DNA of 24,217 nucleotides. Origin: Armatimonadaceae bacterium (GTDB lineage: Bacteria; Armatimonadota; Armatimonadia; Armatimonadales; Armatimonadaceae). The stretch spans positions 1 through 24,217 of the forward strand of contig JAUJNC010000080.1 in assembly GCA_030446525.1 (NCBI GenBank). The letters are read 5' to 3'. This document shows, one piece after another, positions 9,087 through 15,181 of the stretch. Positions within the stretch are counted from its first letter, which is position 1. The number at the start of each line of letters is the position of its first letter. Below the pieces are notes generated by a model. It had not been told where the DNA came from, did not search any database, and saw only the letters and a program-made list of their open reading frames with translations. Made by a program: the position numbers and the translations under genes.

Positions 9087-9126
9087 CCCTTCTCCCGTTT
9101 TCGGGAGAGGGACCGGGGGTGAGGGC
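9087..9126. repeat. GC-rich hairpin repeat, copy 1
   Basis: The element reads CCCTTCTCCCG, a short loop, CGGGAGAGGGACCGGGGGTGAGGG. It is the same family as the copies at 10031-10076, 10952-10991 and 11014-11065. It lies about 70 bases past the stop of the prepilin-like gene ending at 9198, so it can fold in the transcript after that gene. It may act as a transcript stabiliser or terminator-like structure; there is no T-run. Confidence 0.6.
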
Positions 9127-9197
9127 CGGGAGGCTGCCACCGCGTTCTAGAAGGCAGACCGTTTCCGGTAAATCGGTTTCGGCAGCAGTCGGTTTTT

Positions 9198-9943
9198 CTA
9201 CCAGCGTTCTGTTATCCGGTTCGACGCTGTTGGCGCCGGTTGTTGCCGCGCCGAAGTCTGCGAAGTGATCCGGGTCTTCTTCGACCACTTGACATGTCCG
9301 TCACAATACGTACCCGATTACCGCCGTCGTTGTGCAGAAGGTCCCAGTTGGCGTTTGTTAAACTTCCAGTACAGGCCGGGGCCGATATATTGGGGATACC
9401 ACCCTTGGCTATCAGTAAACTTCCGGGGACGCATCGAGGCCCACTCCCGGTAGTCGTTTTCCTCACGCATAAAAATGATGCTTGCCGGTTCGGGTATCGC
9501 GGCGAGCGTGCGGAACATCACGATACCGTTGTACGGGCAGGAGGTGTTGGCGTCTTTCGGTTGAACTAAGGCGGTAGCAGGCCCGGGCTTGGCCTGCGGG
9601 CAAATGAATAGATCCCAGTTCTTGATATACGGCTGTATATCGCGCGGAATGAGATTCAAGGTGTTGTTACTGGCGGCAGACCTCCTGGGCGGGCTCTTGA
9701 TTCCCAGGCCCGTGTTATCACCCCAGCTCCGCTGTTGCCGGGTAGGGTCTCGTCATAGTCCTGGGCGTACATCATCAGACCGGTGCCGATCTGCTTCATG
9801 TTGTTCAGGCAGGTTGCTTGGCGTGCCCCAGCGCGTGCTTGCGCGAAAACAGGAAAGAGGATAGCAGCGAGGATCGCTATTATCGCGATCACGACGAGAA
9901 GCTCGATCAGCGTGAACGCTGAACGGTGGTTACGTGGTCTCAT
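9198..9943 (-). pseudogene. Prepilin-like H-X9-DG protein, first of the tandem trio by coordinate, frameshifted
   Basis: It starts at ATG 9943 after AAAGGAGTCTCTG and encodes [20 protein letters not shown] with the hydrophobic helix and [29 protein letters not shown]. Later pieces in other frames read LIPRDIQPYIKNWDLFICPQ, IVMFRTLAAIPEPASIIFMR, QGWYPQYIGPGLYWKFNK, then LHNDGGNRV and YCDGHVKWSKKTRI, which carries the H...DG motif, ending at TAG 9198. Breaks lie near 9700, 9365 and 9310. The sequence context of the start is almost identical at DNA level to the next copy (start 10861), so the two arose by duplication. As a predicted exported pseudopilin-like protein its role is unknown; no pilus assembly genes are nearby. 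Confidence 0.75.
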
Positions 9944-9984
9944 CAGAGACTCCTTTCTTTATGTGGCGGAAGCGGCGTTACCGT

Positions 9985-10018
9985 CCGCTAGTGATACTAC
10001 CCATCAGAAAACGAAACC
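9985..10018. repeat. Conserved leader block, copy 1
   Basis: CCGCTAGTGATACTACC followed by CATCAGAAAACGAAACC lies about 45 bases upstream of the prepilin-like start at 9943 and recurs at 10902-10935 upstream of the start at 10861. On the coding strand it contains TAGTAT, a possible -10, but no convincing -35 at 16-18 bases. Either a shared promoter/leader or simple duplication would explain it. Confidence 0.55.
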
Positions 10019-10030
10019 AAGCAACCTGGT

Positions 10031-10076
10031 GACCCCCCGGCCCCTCTCCCACAGCATGGGGAGGGGCCGGGGGGTG
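10031..10076. repeat. GC-rich hairpin repeat, copy 2 (near-perfect long inverted repeat)
   Basis: The left arm ACCCCCCGGCCCCTCTCCCA and right arm TGGGGAGGGGCCGGGGGGT differ by one base and flank a five-base loop, giving a stem of about 19 pairs. It begins only about 8 bases past the stop of the prepilin-like gene ending at 10084. The following bases give GTGAGGATTCCTA, matching the flank of copy 3b. It is probably a 3' stabilising or terminating structure. Confidence 0.7.
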
Positions 10077-10083
10077 AGGATTC

Positions 10084-10861
10084 CTATTTGTCGTCCCAGC
10101 TGTTGTTGGCGTGGCCATAGGGCCAGCCGCGAAGGCCATTCTGCGGCATGCCCAGGAACCGGTCCGCCCGCGACCACTTGGCGTGCCCGTCGCAGTAGAT
10201 CACGTTCACGCCGTCGTTGTGGCGCGGTACCGGCCGCGTCTTCCAGTAGTCGTTGCTCCCGCCGGGGTTCTCGTAAAGGTAGCGGTTAGGCACCCCGGTC
10301 GTGGCGTTGCCGGCGAAGCTCGACGGCGGCAGCCAGTTCCCTGATGGGCCGTTCGGCCCGTAGTCCTTGAATTCCATGGGATTGTTTTCGCTGATAACGC
10401 CCGCGTCATTGAAAGACGCGGCGTCCACGATCAAGGACGTTCCGGCCACGTCGCCCAGAGCCGCCAATGACTTGGCGGTATTGTACTCGCAGATGTTCAC
10501 GTTGATGGCGTAGCCCCGGTTGGGCGGGTTTCCCGTAGGGCTGATGCTTGAGGCCGAGGGGCAGACGAGGATCTGCGCGTTCTTGGTGTAGGGCAAAAGC
10601 TTCTTATTACCATTGATCCTCGTTGACGGGTGCCGGCAGGGGGTGCGAGGTCCCCAGCACGAGCATCTCGTCGTAATCCTGCGTGTACATGGCAACGGCA
10701 TTGCCGAGTTGCTTGGTGTTGGACAGGCAGGCGGTTTGCCGGGCCTTCTCGCGGGCCTGGGCGAAGACGGGAAAAAGGATCGCGGCGAGGATCGCTATTA
10801 TCGCTATCACGACGAGAAGCTCGATCAGCGTGAAGCCTGAGCGGTGATTACGTGGTCTCAT
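10084..10861 (-). pseudogene. Prepilin-like H-X9-DG protein, second of the tandem trio, single frameshift
   Basis: It starts at ATG 10861 after GAGAGGAGTCTCTG and encodes [20 protein letters not shown], the helix, [20 protein letters not shown] and DYDEMLVLG up to VNEDQW, then TAA at about 10607. Removing one A from TGGTAATAAG restores DQWYKKLLPYTKNAQILVCP and the remainder in the next frame: GYAINVNICEYNTAKSLAAL, SNDYWKTRPVPRHNDGVNVI, YCDGHAKWSRADRFLG, ending PYGHANNSWDDK. HNDGVNVIYCDG is a perfect H-X9-DG. The C-terminus (GWPYGxxxNSWDxx) is shared with the third copy. The single-base interruption in an otherwise perfect gene suggests a sequencing error or a very recent mutation. Confidence 0.8.
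10719..10832. repeat. Prepilin-helix DNA block, copy paired with 11693-11805
   Basis: About 110 bases covering the helix and [13 protein letters not shown] region are nearly identical between the second and third tandem prepilin-like genes, including third codon positions. The helix part (about 75 bases) is also nearly identical in the other four copies at about 7596-7672, 9845-9918, 17360-17438 and 23195-23270. This is coding repeat rather than a mobile element, and points to recent duplication or gene conversion. Confidence 0.7.
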
Positions 10862-10901
10862 CAGAGACTCCTCTCGTTGTCGGTGCGAGCGGCCTCGCCG
10901 C

Positions 10902-10935
10902 CCGCTAGTGATACTACCCCATCAGAAAACAGAAC
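10902..10935. repeat. Conserved leader block, copy 2
   Basis: It nearly repeats the block at 9985-10018 (CCGCTAGTGATACTACCCC, then ATCAGAAAACAGAACC) and lies at the same distance upstream of the start at 10861. The stretch between it and the gene differs between the copies, apart from the ribosome binding site, so the block itself appears selectively conserved. Confidence 0.55.
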
Positions 10936-10951
10936 CGATCAGCCTCATGGC

Positions 10952-11065
10952 CCCCACCCCCGAGCCCTCTCCCACATTGTGGGAGAGGGGAGTGACAGAT
11001 TTAGCCCCACCGGTCTCCCCTTCTCCCGAAGAGTCGGGAGAGGGGACGGGGGGTGAGGGTTCCTA
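10952..11065. repeat. GC-rich hairpin repeats, copies 3a and 3b
   Basis: Two hairpins lie in the gap downstream of the intact prepilin-like gene ending at 11063. Copy 3a (10952-10991) has GAGCCCTCTCCCACA, a short loop and TGTGGGAGAGGGG. Copy 3b (11014-11065) has CTCCCCTTCTCCCGA and TCGGGAGAGGGGACGGGGGG followed by GTGAGGGTTCCTA. Copy 3b touches the stop codon of the gene. All copies of this family in the window follow prepilin-like genes. Confidence 0.65.
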
Positions 11066-11824
11066 CTGGTTATCCCAGCTGTTCTTAGGGTCTCCGTAGG
11101 GCCAGCCTTTCGGCCTGCTCGGATTGACGCCCAGAAACTGCTCGATCTTGCTCCATTTGGCATGACCGTCGGCGTAGATGACGTTCAAACCGCCATTGTG
11201 ACGCGGAACCGGACGACGAGCGCCGTAGTCAATACGAGTATCTGCATAGCTTGTCGCATCACTGTTGGTATAACCGCTGGGGGGCACCGCATTCCAATTC
11301 ACGGCGTGCGTGTCGTACTTCTTCCACTCCTCCGGCCGGTACAGGTCAGCGGCGTTCGCGCCCAGCTGGTTCAGCTGCGCGGCTTCGCTGACGAGGAAGG
11401 TGCCGGCCGAGTCGCTGATCTCGGCCAGGGACCGGGCCCGGTTCTCCATGCTCAGGTTCATGTTGATCCCGTAGCCCAGCGCGATGTCCCTCCTGGCGCC
11501 GTTGGCCAGCGTGTAGGTGGTCGGCCTCAGACCGGTGGCCGACGGGCAAACGAACACGTCATCGTTCTTGATGTAAGGATCCACCATCAGGAACCACATA
11601 GCGCGGGCGCCCAGCGGGACCTGCCGGCCGATCGGCAGCGTCTCGTCGTAGTCTTGCATGTACAGGGCCAGGCCCGTGCCGATCTGTTTGCTGTTGGACA
11701 GGCAGGCGGTTTGCCGGGCCTTCTCGCGGGCCTGGGCGAAGACGGGAAAAAGGATAGCAGCGAGGATCGCTATTATCGCGATCACGACGAGAAGCTCGAT
11801 CAGGGTAAAACCTTTTCGCCTCAT
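11063..11824 (-). CDS. Prepilin-like H-X9-DG protein, third of the tandem trio (intact)
   Basis: This intact gene encodes about 253 residues from [17 protein letters not shown] chose ATG 11824 because GGAGG sits 8 bases upstream and the leader length matches the paralogues; ATG 11839, five codons earlier, also has a GGGAGG and cannot be excluded. After the helix come [92 protein letters not shown] (H-X9-DG) and the end [14 protein letters not shown]. It should be cleaved after Gly5 by a prepilin peptidase and displayed at or beyond the inner membrane. Only about 44 bases separate it from the LacI-type regulator upstream, so the two may be co-transcribed. Function is unknown; closeness to a sugar regulator suggests a nutrient-related surface role. 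Confidence 0.88.
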   Translation of the reverse strand: MRRKGFTLIELLVVIAIIAILAAILFPVFAQAREKARQTACLSNSKQIGTGLALYMQDYDETLPIGRQVPLGARAMWFLMVDPYIKNDDVFVCPSATGLRPTTYTLANGARRDIALGYGINMNLSMENRARSLAEISDSAGTFLVSEAAQLNQLGANAADLYRPEEWKKYDTHAVNWNAVPPSGYTNSDATSYADTRIDYGARRPVPRHNGGLNVIYADGHAKWSKIEQFLGVNPSRPKGWPYGDPKNSWDNQ

Positions 11825-11868
11825 TGGTAAAACCTCCATTGGACTTGCCTCCCTGTTCGGAGACGTTT

Positions 11869-12939
11869 TTAGTACTGTTTTTGAACAGGAACGCGTTCCT
11901 GTTCGGGCGTTTCCCCCATCGGCGCGACACTTTGCCGCTCGACCAGGGTCACGGGGAAGAGCGTTGTTTGGGTCTCACGCTTGCCGGTCTCGATCTGCCG
12001 GATCAGCACCTCGGCGGCTTTGCTGCCGATGTCGTGCAGCGGTTGGTGTAGGGTGCTGAGCGGCGGGTCGGCTAGGCGCGCGGCTTCTATGTCGTCGATG
12101 CCGAGGAGGGAAATGTCCTCGGGGACCCGCACCCCCTGGTCGCGACAGGCCTGCAGCGCGCCCAGCGCCATCTGGTCGTTGCCGCCGATAAGCGCCGTCA
12201 GGCGGGGGCGCACCGAAAGCAGCTGAACGGCGCCCTCGTAACCGGATTCCGCGCTGTAGCTGCCCTGAAACCGCCACCCGGCGGACGGGACGACGCCCAG
12301 ATCCTGCAGGGCCCGCCCGTACGCCTCTTCCCGGAGGCACGAGCTGGCTTTCGTGCGCGGGCCGTTCAAAAAGCCGATGCGCTCGTGTCCCCGCCCCACC
12401 AGCCAGCGGACCGCCTGGTGCATCAGCGCGGTGTTGTCGACATCGACGCAGGCCAGCCGGGCCTCCGGCGGGAGGGTGGTGCCGACGACCACGGACGGGA
12501 AGTGACTTTCCCGGGCCCAGGCGAGCAGCGGGCAGGAAACGTCCGGCGTCAGAAGCGCGACGCCCTCCACGAATCCGTTCTGGATGTAGGAGACGATGCT
12601 GAACGGTTCGTCGTGCGGCAGGGTGATGATCGCGGTCTGATACCCGTGGTTCACCGCGTAGTCGAGCACGCCGTCGAGCAGCTCGGCGACGTCGGCGTTG
12701 CGCGTCAGCACCTGACCGCGCCCCTGGATCACCACGCCGAGCATGTGGGTGCGCCGGCGGACGAGGCTGCGGGCCACATGGTTGGGGGAATATTTGAGGG
12801 CGGTGGCCGCGTCGCGCACCCGCTGCACGGTCGGCGGCGCGTAGGCGCTGCTGTTGCCCCGCAAAACCTTGGAGACCGTGGCCGTCGAAACCCCGGCAAG
12901 CCCCGCCACGTCTTTGATGGTTGGTAAACGCTGCGACAT
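11869..12939 (-). CDS. LacI-family transcriptional regulator
   Basis: The intact 356-residue protein starts at ATG 12939. Residues 6-28 form the LacI helix-turn-helix ([20 protein letters not shown]), followed by the hinge [20 protein letters not shown]. The sensor core has the family landmarks [119 protein letters not shown] and [21 protein letters not shown] 16-residue tail after LVERQSVAP is unusual and overlaps a perfect palindrome. It most likely represses the adjacent genes in response to a sugar. The promoter carries a matching palindromic operator, so autoregulation is likely. A longer reading upstream of 12939 in the same frame is a shadow of the next gene. Confidence 0.92.
   Translation of the reverse strand: MSQRLPTIKDVAGLAGVSTATVSKVLRGNSSAYAPPTVQRVRDAATALKYSPNHVARSLVRRRTHMLGVVIQGRGQVLTRNADVAELLDGVLDYAVNHGYQTAIITLPHDEPFSIVSYIQNGFVEGVALLTPDVSCPLLAWARESHFPSVVVGTTLPPEARLACVDVDNTALMHQAVRWLVGRGHERIGFLNGPRTKASSCLREEAYGRALQDLGVVPSAGWRFQGSYSAESGYEGAVQLLSVRPRLTALIGGNDQMALGALQACRDQGVRVPEDISLLGIDDIEAARLADPPLSTLHQPLHDIGSKAAEVLIRQIETGKRETQTTLFPVTLVERQSVAPMGETPEQERVPVQKQY
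11883..11904. promoter_or_regulatory. Perfect 22-base palindrome at the 3' end of the LacI-type gene
   Basis: The two 11-base arms GAACAGGAACG and CGTTCCTGTTC are exact reverse complements with no loop. The site lies in the last codons of the regulator (EQERVPVQ), about 60 bases upstream of the prepilin-like start. The arm word CCTGTTCGG occurs again at 11852-11860, also in this leader. There is no T-run, so a terminator is unlikely; a regulator-binding site or mRNA hairpin is possible. Confidence 0.45.
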
Positions 12940-12967
12940 CGCTGCCCTATTATCCCCACGATCCGGC

Positions 12968-12987
12968 TTATGTAAACGTTTACATAA
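12968..12987. promoter_or_regulatory. LacI-type palindromic operator
   Basis: TTATGTAAACGTTTACATAA is a perfect 20-base palindrome with the central CG typical of LacI-family operators. It starts at the last base of the -10 and covers the expected start of transcription, 29 bases upstream of the ATG of a LacI-family gene. Autorepression is the natural reading. Confidence 0.8.
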
Positions 12988-13016
12988 CAATAGCACATGC
13001 CACGCGGCTGTGTCAA
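12987..13016 (-). promoter_or_regulatory. Promoter of the LacI-family regulator
   Basis: On the minus strand TTGACA (13016-13011) and TATTGT (12992-12987) are separated by 18 bases. The -35 is perfect, the -10 is 4 of 6. The palindromic operator begins inside the -10. The promoter sits in the 18-bases-plus gap just after the stop of the metallophosphoesterase gene. Confidence 0.65.
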
Positions 13017-13034
13017 GAGCAGGATGGAGGACGT

Positions 13035-15113
13035 TTACCGCGCGGCGACGCTGCCGCCGGGGGCCGTCAGCGGCAGCGCCGTTATCCTGCCGCTCATCGA
13101 GCCGATGTAGACGCGGGCGCCATCGGCGGCGGGCGAGGCGAGGACGTGGCCGGGGCCCAGCCGGTATTGCCACTGCAGCGCCCCGTCGCTGGCGCGGACG
13201 GCCGAGAACGTGCCGTCGACGGAGCCGACGTAGACGTTGCCGCCGCCCCACGCGCACGACGAGTCGTAGATGACCGAGCCGGTCGGCGTCTCCCAGAGCT
13301 TGGCGCCGGTCTTGGCGTCGAAGCAGAAGACCAGTCCCTTCCCGGTGAGCGAGGCGTTGTAGATGCGCCCGTCCCGGTACAGCGGGCCCGAGTACCCGAG
13401 CGACGGGCCGGGCACCTCCCACAAGACCTGGCCCGTGGCGGCGTCCATGGCGTGCAGGTAGCCGTCGTTCGAGGTGACGAAGACCTTGCCCTCGCCTGTG
13501 GTCGGCGAGCCGATGGCCGGGGCGTAGTAGAACGAGCGGCCGAACTTGTTCTTCCAAAGCTCGCGGCCCGTCCTCACATCGAGCGCGCGGAAGTAGTTGT
13601 CCCAGCCGCCGACGAAGAAACGCTCGCCGTCGGTCGCCGCCTGGCTCTGGTACATCCCCTCCCCCTGCGCCGTCCAGAGGACCTTGCCCGAGCCGGCGTC
13701 CAGGCCGTAGATCTTTGTGTCCACGGACGCGATGCAGACGACACCGCCCGCGGTGGCCGCGCCCGCGAAGACCGCCCCGCCGGTCCGGGTCTTCCAACGC
13801 ACCTTGCCGCTCGCGGCGTCCACGGCGTAGACGAAATGATCGGCCGAGCCGAAGTAGACCGCGCCGTCGGCGACGTGCGGCGTGGAGAACACGGCGCCGC
13901 CGGTCTTCACCCGCCACTTCTCCTTACCCGTCGCCGGGTCCATCGCCACCAGATCGCCGCCCATGGACGAGACGTACAGCATGTCGCCCGAACGCACCAG
14001 GCGCGACTGCACGGCCCCGCCGGCGTTGGCGGCCCACACGGGCTTGAAGCCGTCCGGGCCGGTCAGCGTCATCGGCGCGGGAAGCTGGTAAGCGCGGCCG
14101 TCGGGGAGTGTGGCCTGGACCGTCACGGTATGCTCACCGGGAACGAGGCCTTCCGTGGACAGGTCGGCAGCCCACCCCTGTCCGGTTGCCGCCATCGGCG
14201 CGTACTTGCCGGTGTTGATGCGGAAGGCAAGCTGGGCGCCCTGAGGCAGATCGCCGCGCAGGACCGTGACCTGCCCCCTGCCGTCTTTCACCCGCACGTC
14301 CGCCTTCCAGCCGGGGGACGCGGGCCGGGCGAGCGGCACGGACAGCACCTCCTCGGTGGGCGCCGGCTTCTTTTCGCTGCGGCGCAGCACGCGCAGCCGG
14401 TCCTTGGTGACCTCGATCAGGTGGTACGAGCCCTGGTACAGGCCCCTGGCCATGATCGCCGGGACGCCGTTCACGCTCCACCGGATGTCGGAGTGCCCGT
14501 GCCCGATCAGCCACAGCCGGACGTTGTAGGGGGCGACGAGGTCGAGCAGCTCCTTCTCGTTGTCCACCTGCACCGCCTCGCGCCCGATCCAGTGGTGGAA
14601 GCCGATGACGACGGGCCGCTCGCGCCCCACCTTCTCCAGGTCCTGCTTCAGCCAGTCGAGCATCGCCCGGTCGAAATGCCCCCAGTGCTGCAGGAGGACG
14701 GTGGAGTCCAGGGTGACGAAGTGGACGTTTTCGTGGTCCCAGGACTGGTAGAGCGGCTGACCCGCGCCGCGCACGTAGCCCTCCTTGCCCCGCGGGTTCC
14801 AGCGCACGTCGTGGTTGCCCGGCGCGTCGTAGCGCGGCAGCGTCAGGTTCGCCAGCGCCTTGCGGTAAACGGCGTACTCGGCGTCGGTCCCGATCTCGCA
14901 CACGTCGCCGGTGTTGATCACGAACGCGGGCCGGGGCGACAGCGCGGAGATTTCCCGCCACAGGGCGGCGTCCTTGTCGGCGTTGGAGCCGGGCTTGTCG
15001 GTCGCCCCGACGTGCGTGTCCGTGGTGTGGACGAAGGTGAAGTCGGCGCGCGCGGGCAGCATGGCGAGCGCGAGCAGGCTAAGCAGCATAGAAAAGCGAT
15101 AAAGGCGGTTCAC
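13035..15113 (-). CDS. Secreted metallophosphoesterase fused to a PQQ-type beta-propeller
   Basis: The intact 692-residue protein has a GTG start at 15113, preceded by GGAG at 6 bases and a strong promoter, and begins with a signal peptide (MNRLYRFSMLLSLLALAMLP, cleavage near ARA-DF, residue 23). Residues 24 to about 270 are a calcineurin-like phosphoesterase with all metal motifs: Asp32-x-His34 (HTTDTHVG), Gly69-Asp70 (NTGDV), Gly99-Asn-His-Asp102 (GNHD), GFHHW and GHGHSD. A linker domain of beta strands follows, then from about residue 370 a run of PQQ/YWTD-like propeller blades (LVAMDPATGKEKWRVKTGGA, HFVYAVDAASGKVRWKTRTG, KIYGLDAGSGKVLWTAQGEG, YFRALDVRTGRELWKNKFGR, YLHAMDAATGQVLWEVPGP). 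It probably hydrolyses an extracellular phosphoester, with the propeller as a binding scaffold. The substrate is unknown. Longer upstream readings of this frame lack codon sense. Confidence 0.92.
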   Translation of the reverse strand: MNRLYRFSMLLSLLALAMLPARADFTFVHTTDTHVGATDKPGSNADKDAALWREISALSPRPAFVINTGDVCEIGTDAEYAVYRKALANLTLPRYDAPGNHDVRWNPRGKEGYVRGAGQPLYQSWDHENVHFVTLDSTVLLQHWGHFDRAMLDWLKQDLEKVGRERPVVIGFHHWIGREAVQVDNEKELLDLVAPYNVRLWLIGHGHSDIRWSVNGVPAIMARGLYQGSYHLIEVTKDRLRVLRRSEKKPAPTEEVLSVPLARPASPGWKADVRVKDGRGQVTVLRGDLPQGAQLAFRINTGKYAPMAATGQGWAADLSTEGLVPGEHTVTVQATLPDGRAYQLPAPMTLTGPDGFKPVWAANAGGAVQSRLVRSGDMLYVSSMGGDLVAMDPATGKEKWRVKTGGAVFSTPHVADGAVYFGSADHFVYAVDAASGKVRWKTRTGGAVFAGAATAGGVVCIASVDTKIYGLDAGSGKVLWTAQGEGMYQSQAATDGERFFVGGWDNYFRALDVRTGRELWKNKFGRSFYYAPAIGSPTTGEGKVFVTSNDGYLHAMDAATGQVLWEVPGPSLGYSGPLYRDGRIYNASLTGKGLVFCFDAKTGAKLWETPTGSVIYDSSCAWGGGNVYVGSVDGTFSAVRASDGALQWQYRLGPGHVLASPAADGARVYIGSMSGRITALPLTAPGGSVAAR

Positions 15114-15140
15114 ATGGCTCTCCGAGGTAAAACTAGGCAG

Positions 15141-15169
15141 ATTATACAGGCTGCCGCGCCCCTTGTCGA
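15141..15169 (-). promoter_or_regulatory. Promoter of the metallophosphoesterase-propeller gene
   Basis: On the minus strand TCGACA (15169-15164, 5 of 6) and a perfect TATAAT (15146-15141) have the ideal 17-base spacing. The -10 is 27 bases before the GTG start. It lies just past the stop of the PHP gene, so the phosphoesterase is separately transcribed. Confidence 0.7.
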
Positions 15170-15181
15170 GGCACCCTGCGT

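Larger units (their letters stand above)
8876..9197. other. 321-base intergenic region between regulator and prepilin-like gene
   Basis: No credible gene is present. It holds the regulator promoter and operator (8930-8969), a small GGGGC...GCCCC stem-loop (about 9013-9038), two short GTAGGCAG-type repeats near 9050 and 9077, and a GC-rich hairpin repeat (9087-9126) shared with the other prepilin-like intergenic gaps. An apparent open frame across 9034-9288 is unrelated to any family and crosses the hairpin, so it is not called. Confidence 0.6.

Noticed and set aside
9034..9288. Small minus-strand frame of 84 codons
   Set aside because: It runs from the frameshifted end of a prepilin-like gene into a hairpin repeat and resembles no protein.
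9087..11065. CRISPR-like array
   Set aside because: The repeats are few, irregularly spaced by whole genes, GC-rich hairpins, with no spacers or cas genes.
11883..11904. Rho-independent terminator
   Set aside because: The palindrome is followed by A residues on the transcribed strand, with no T-run on either side in the right orientation, and has no loop.
11869..13917. LacI regulator as a 682-residue fusion
   Set aside because: The upstream part is an off-frame reading of the neighbouring propeller gene; promoter, operator and the [12 protein letters not shown] start place the real N-terminus at 12939.
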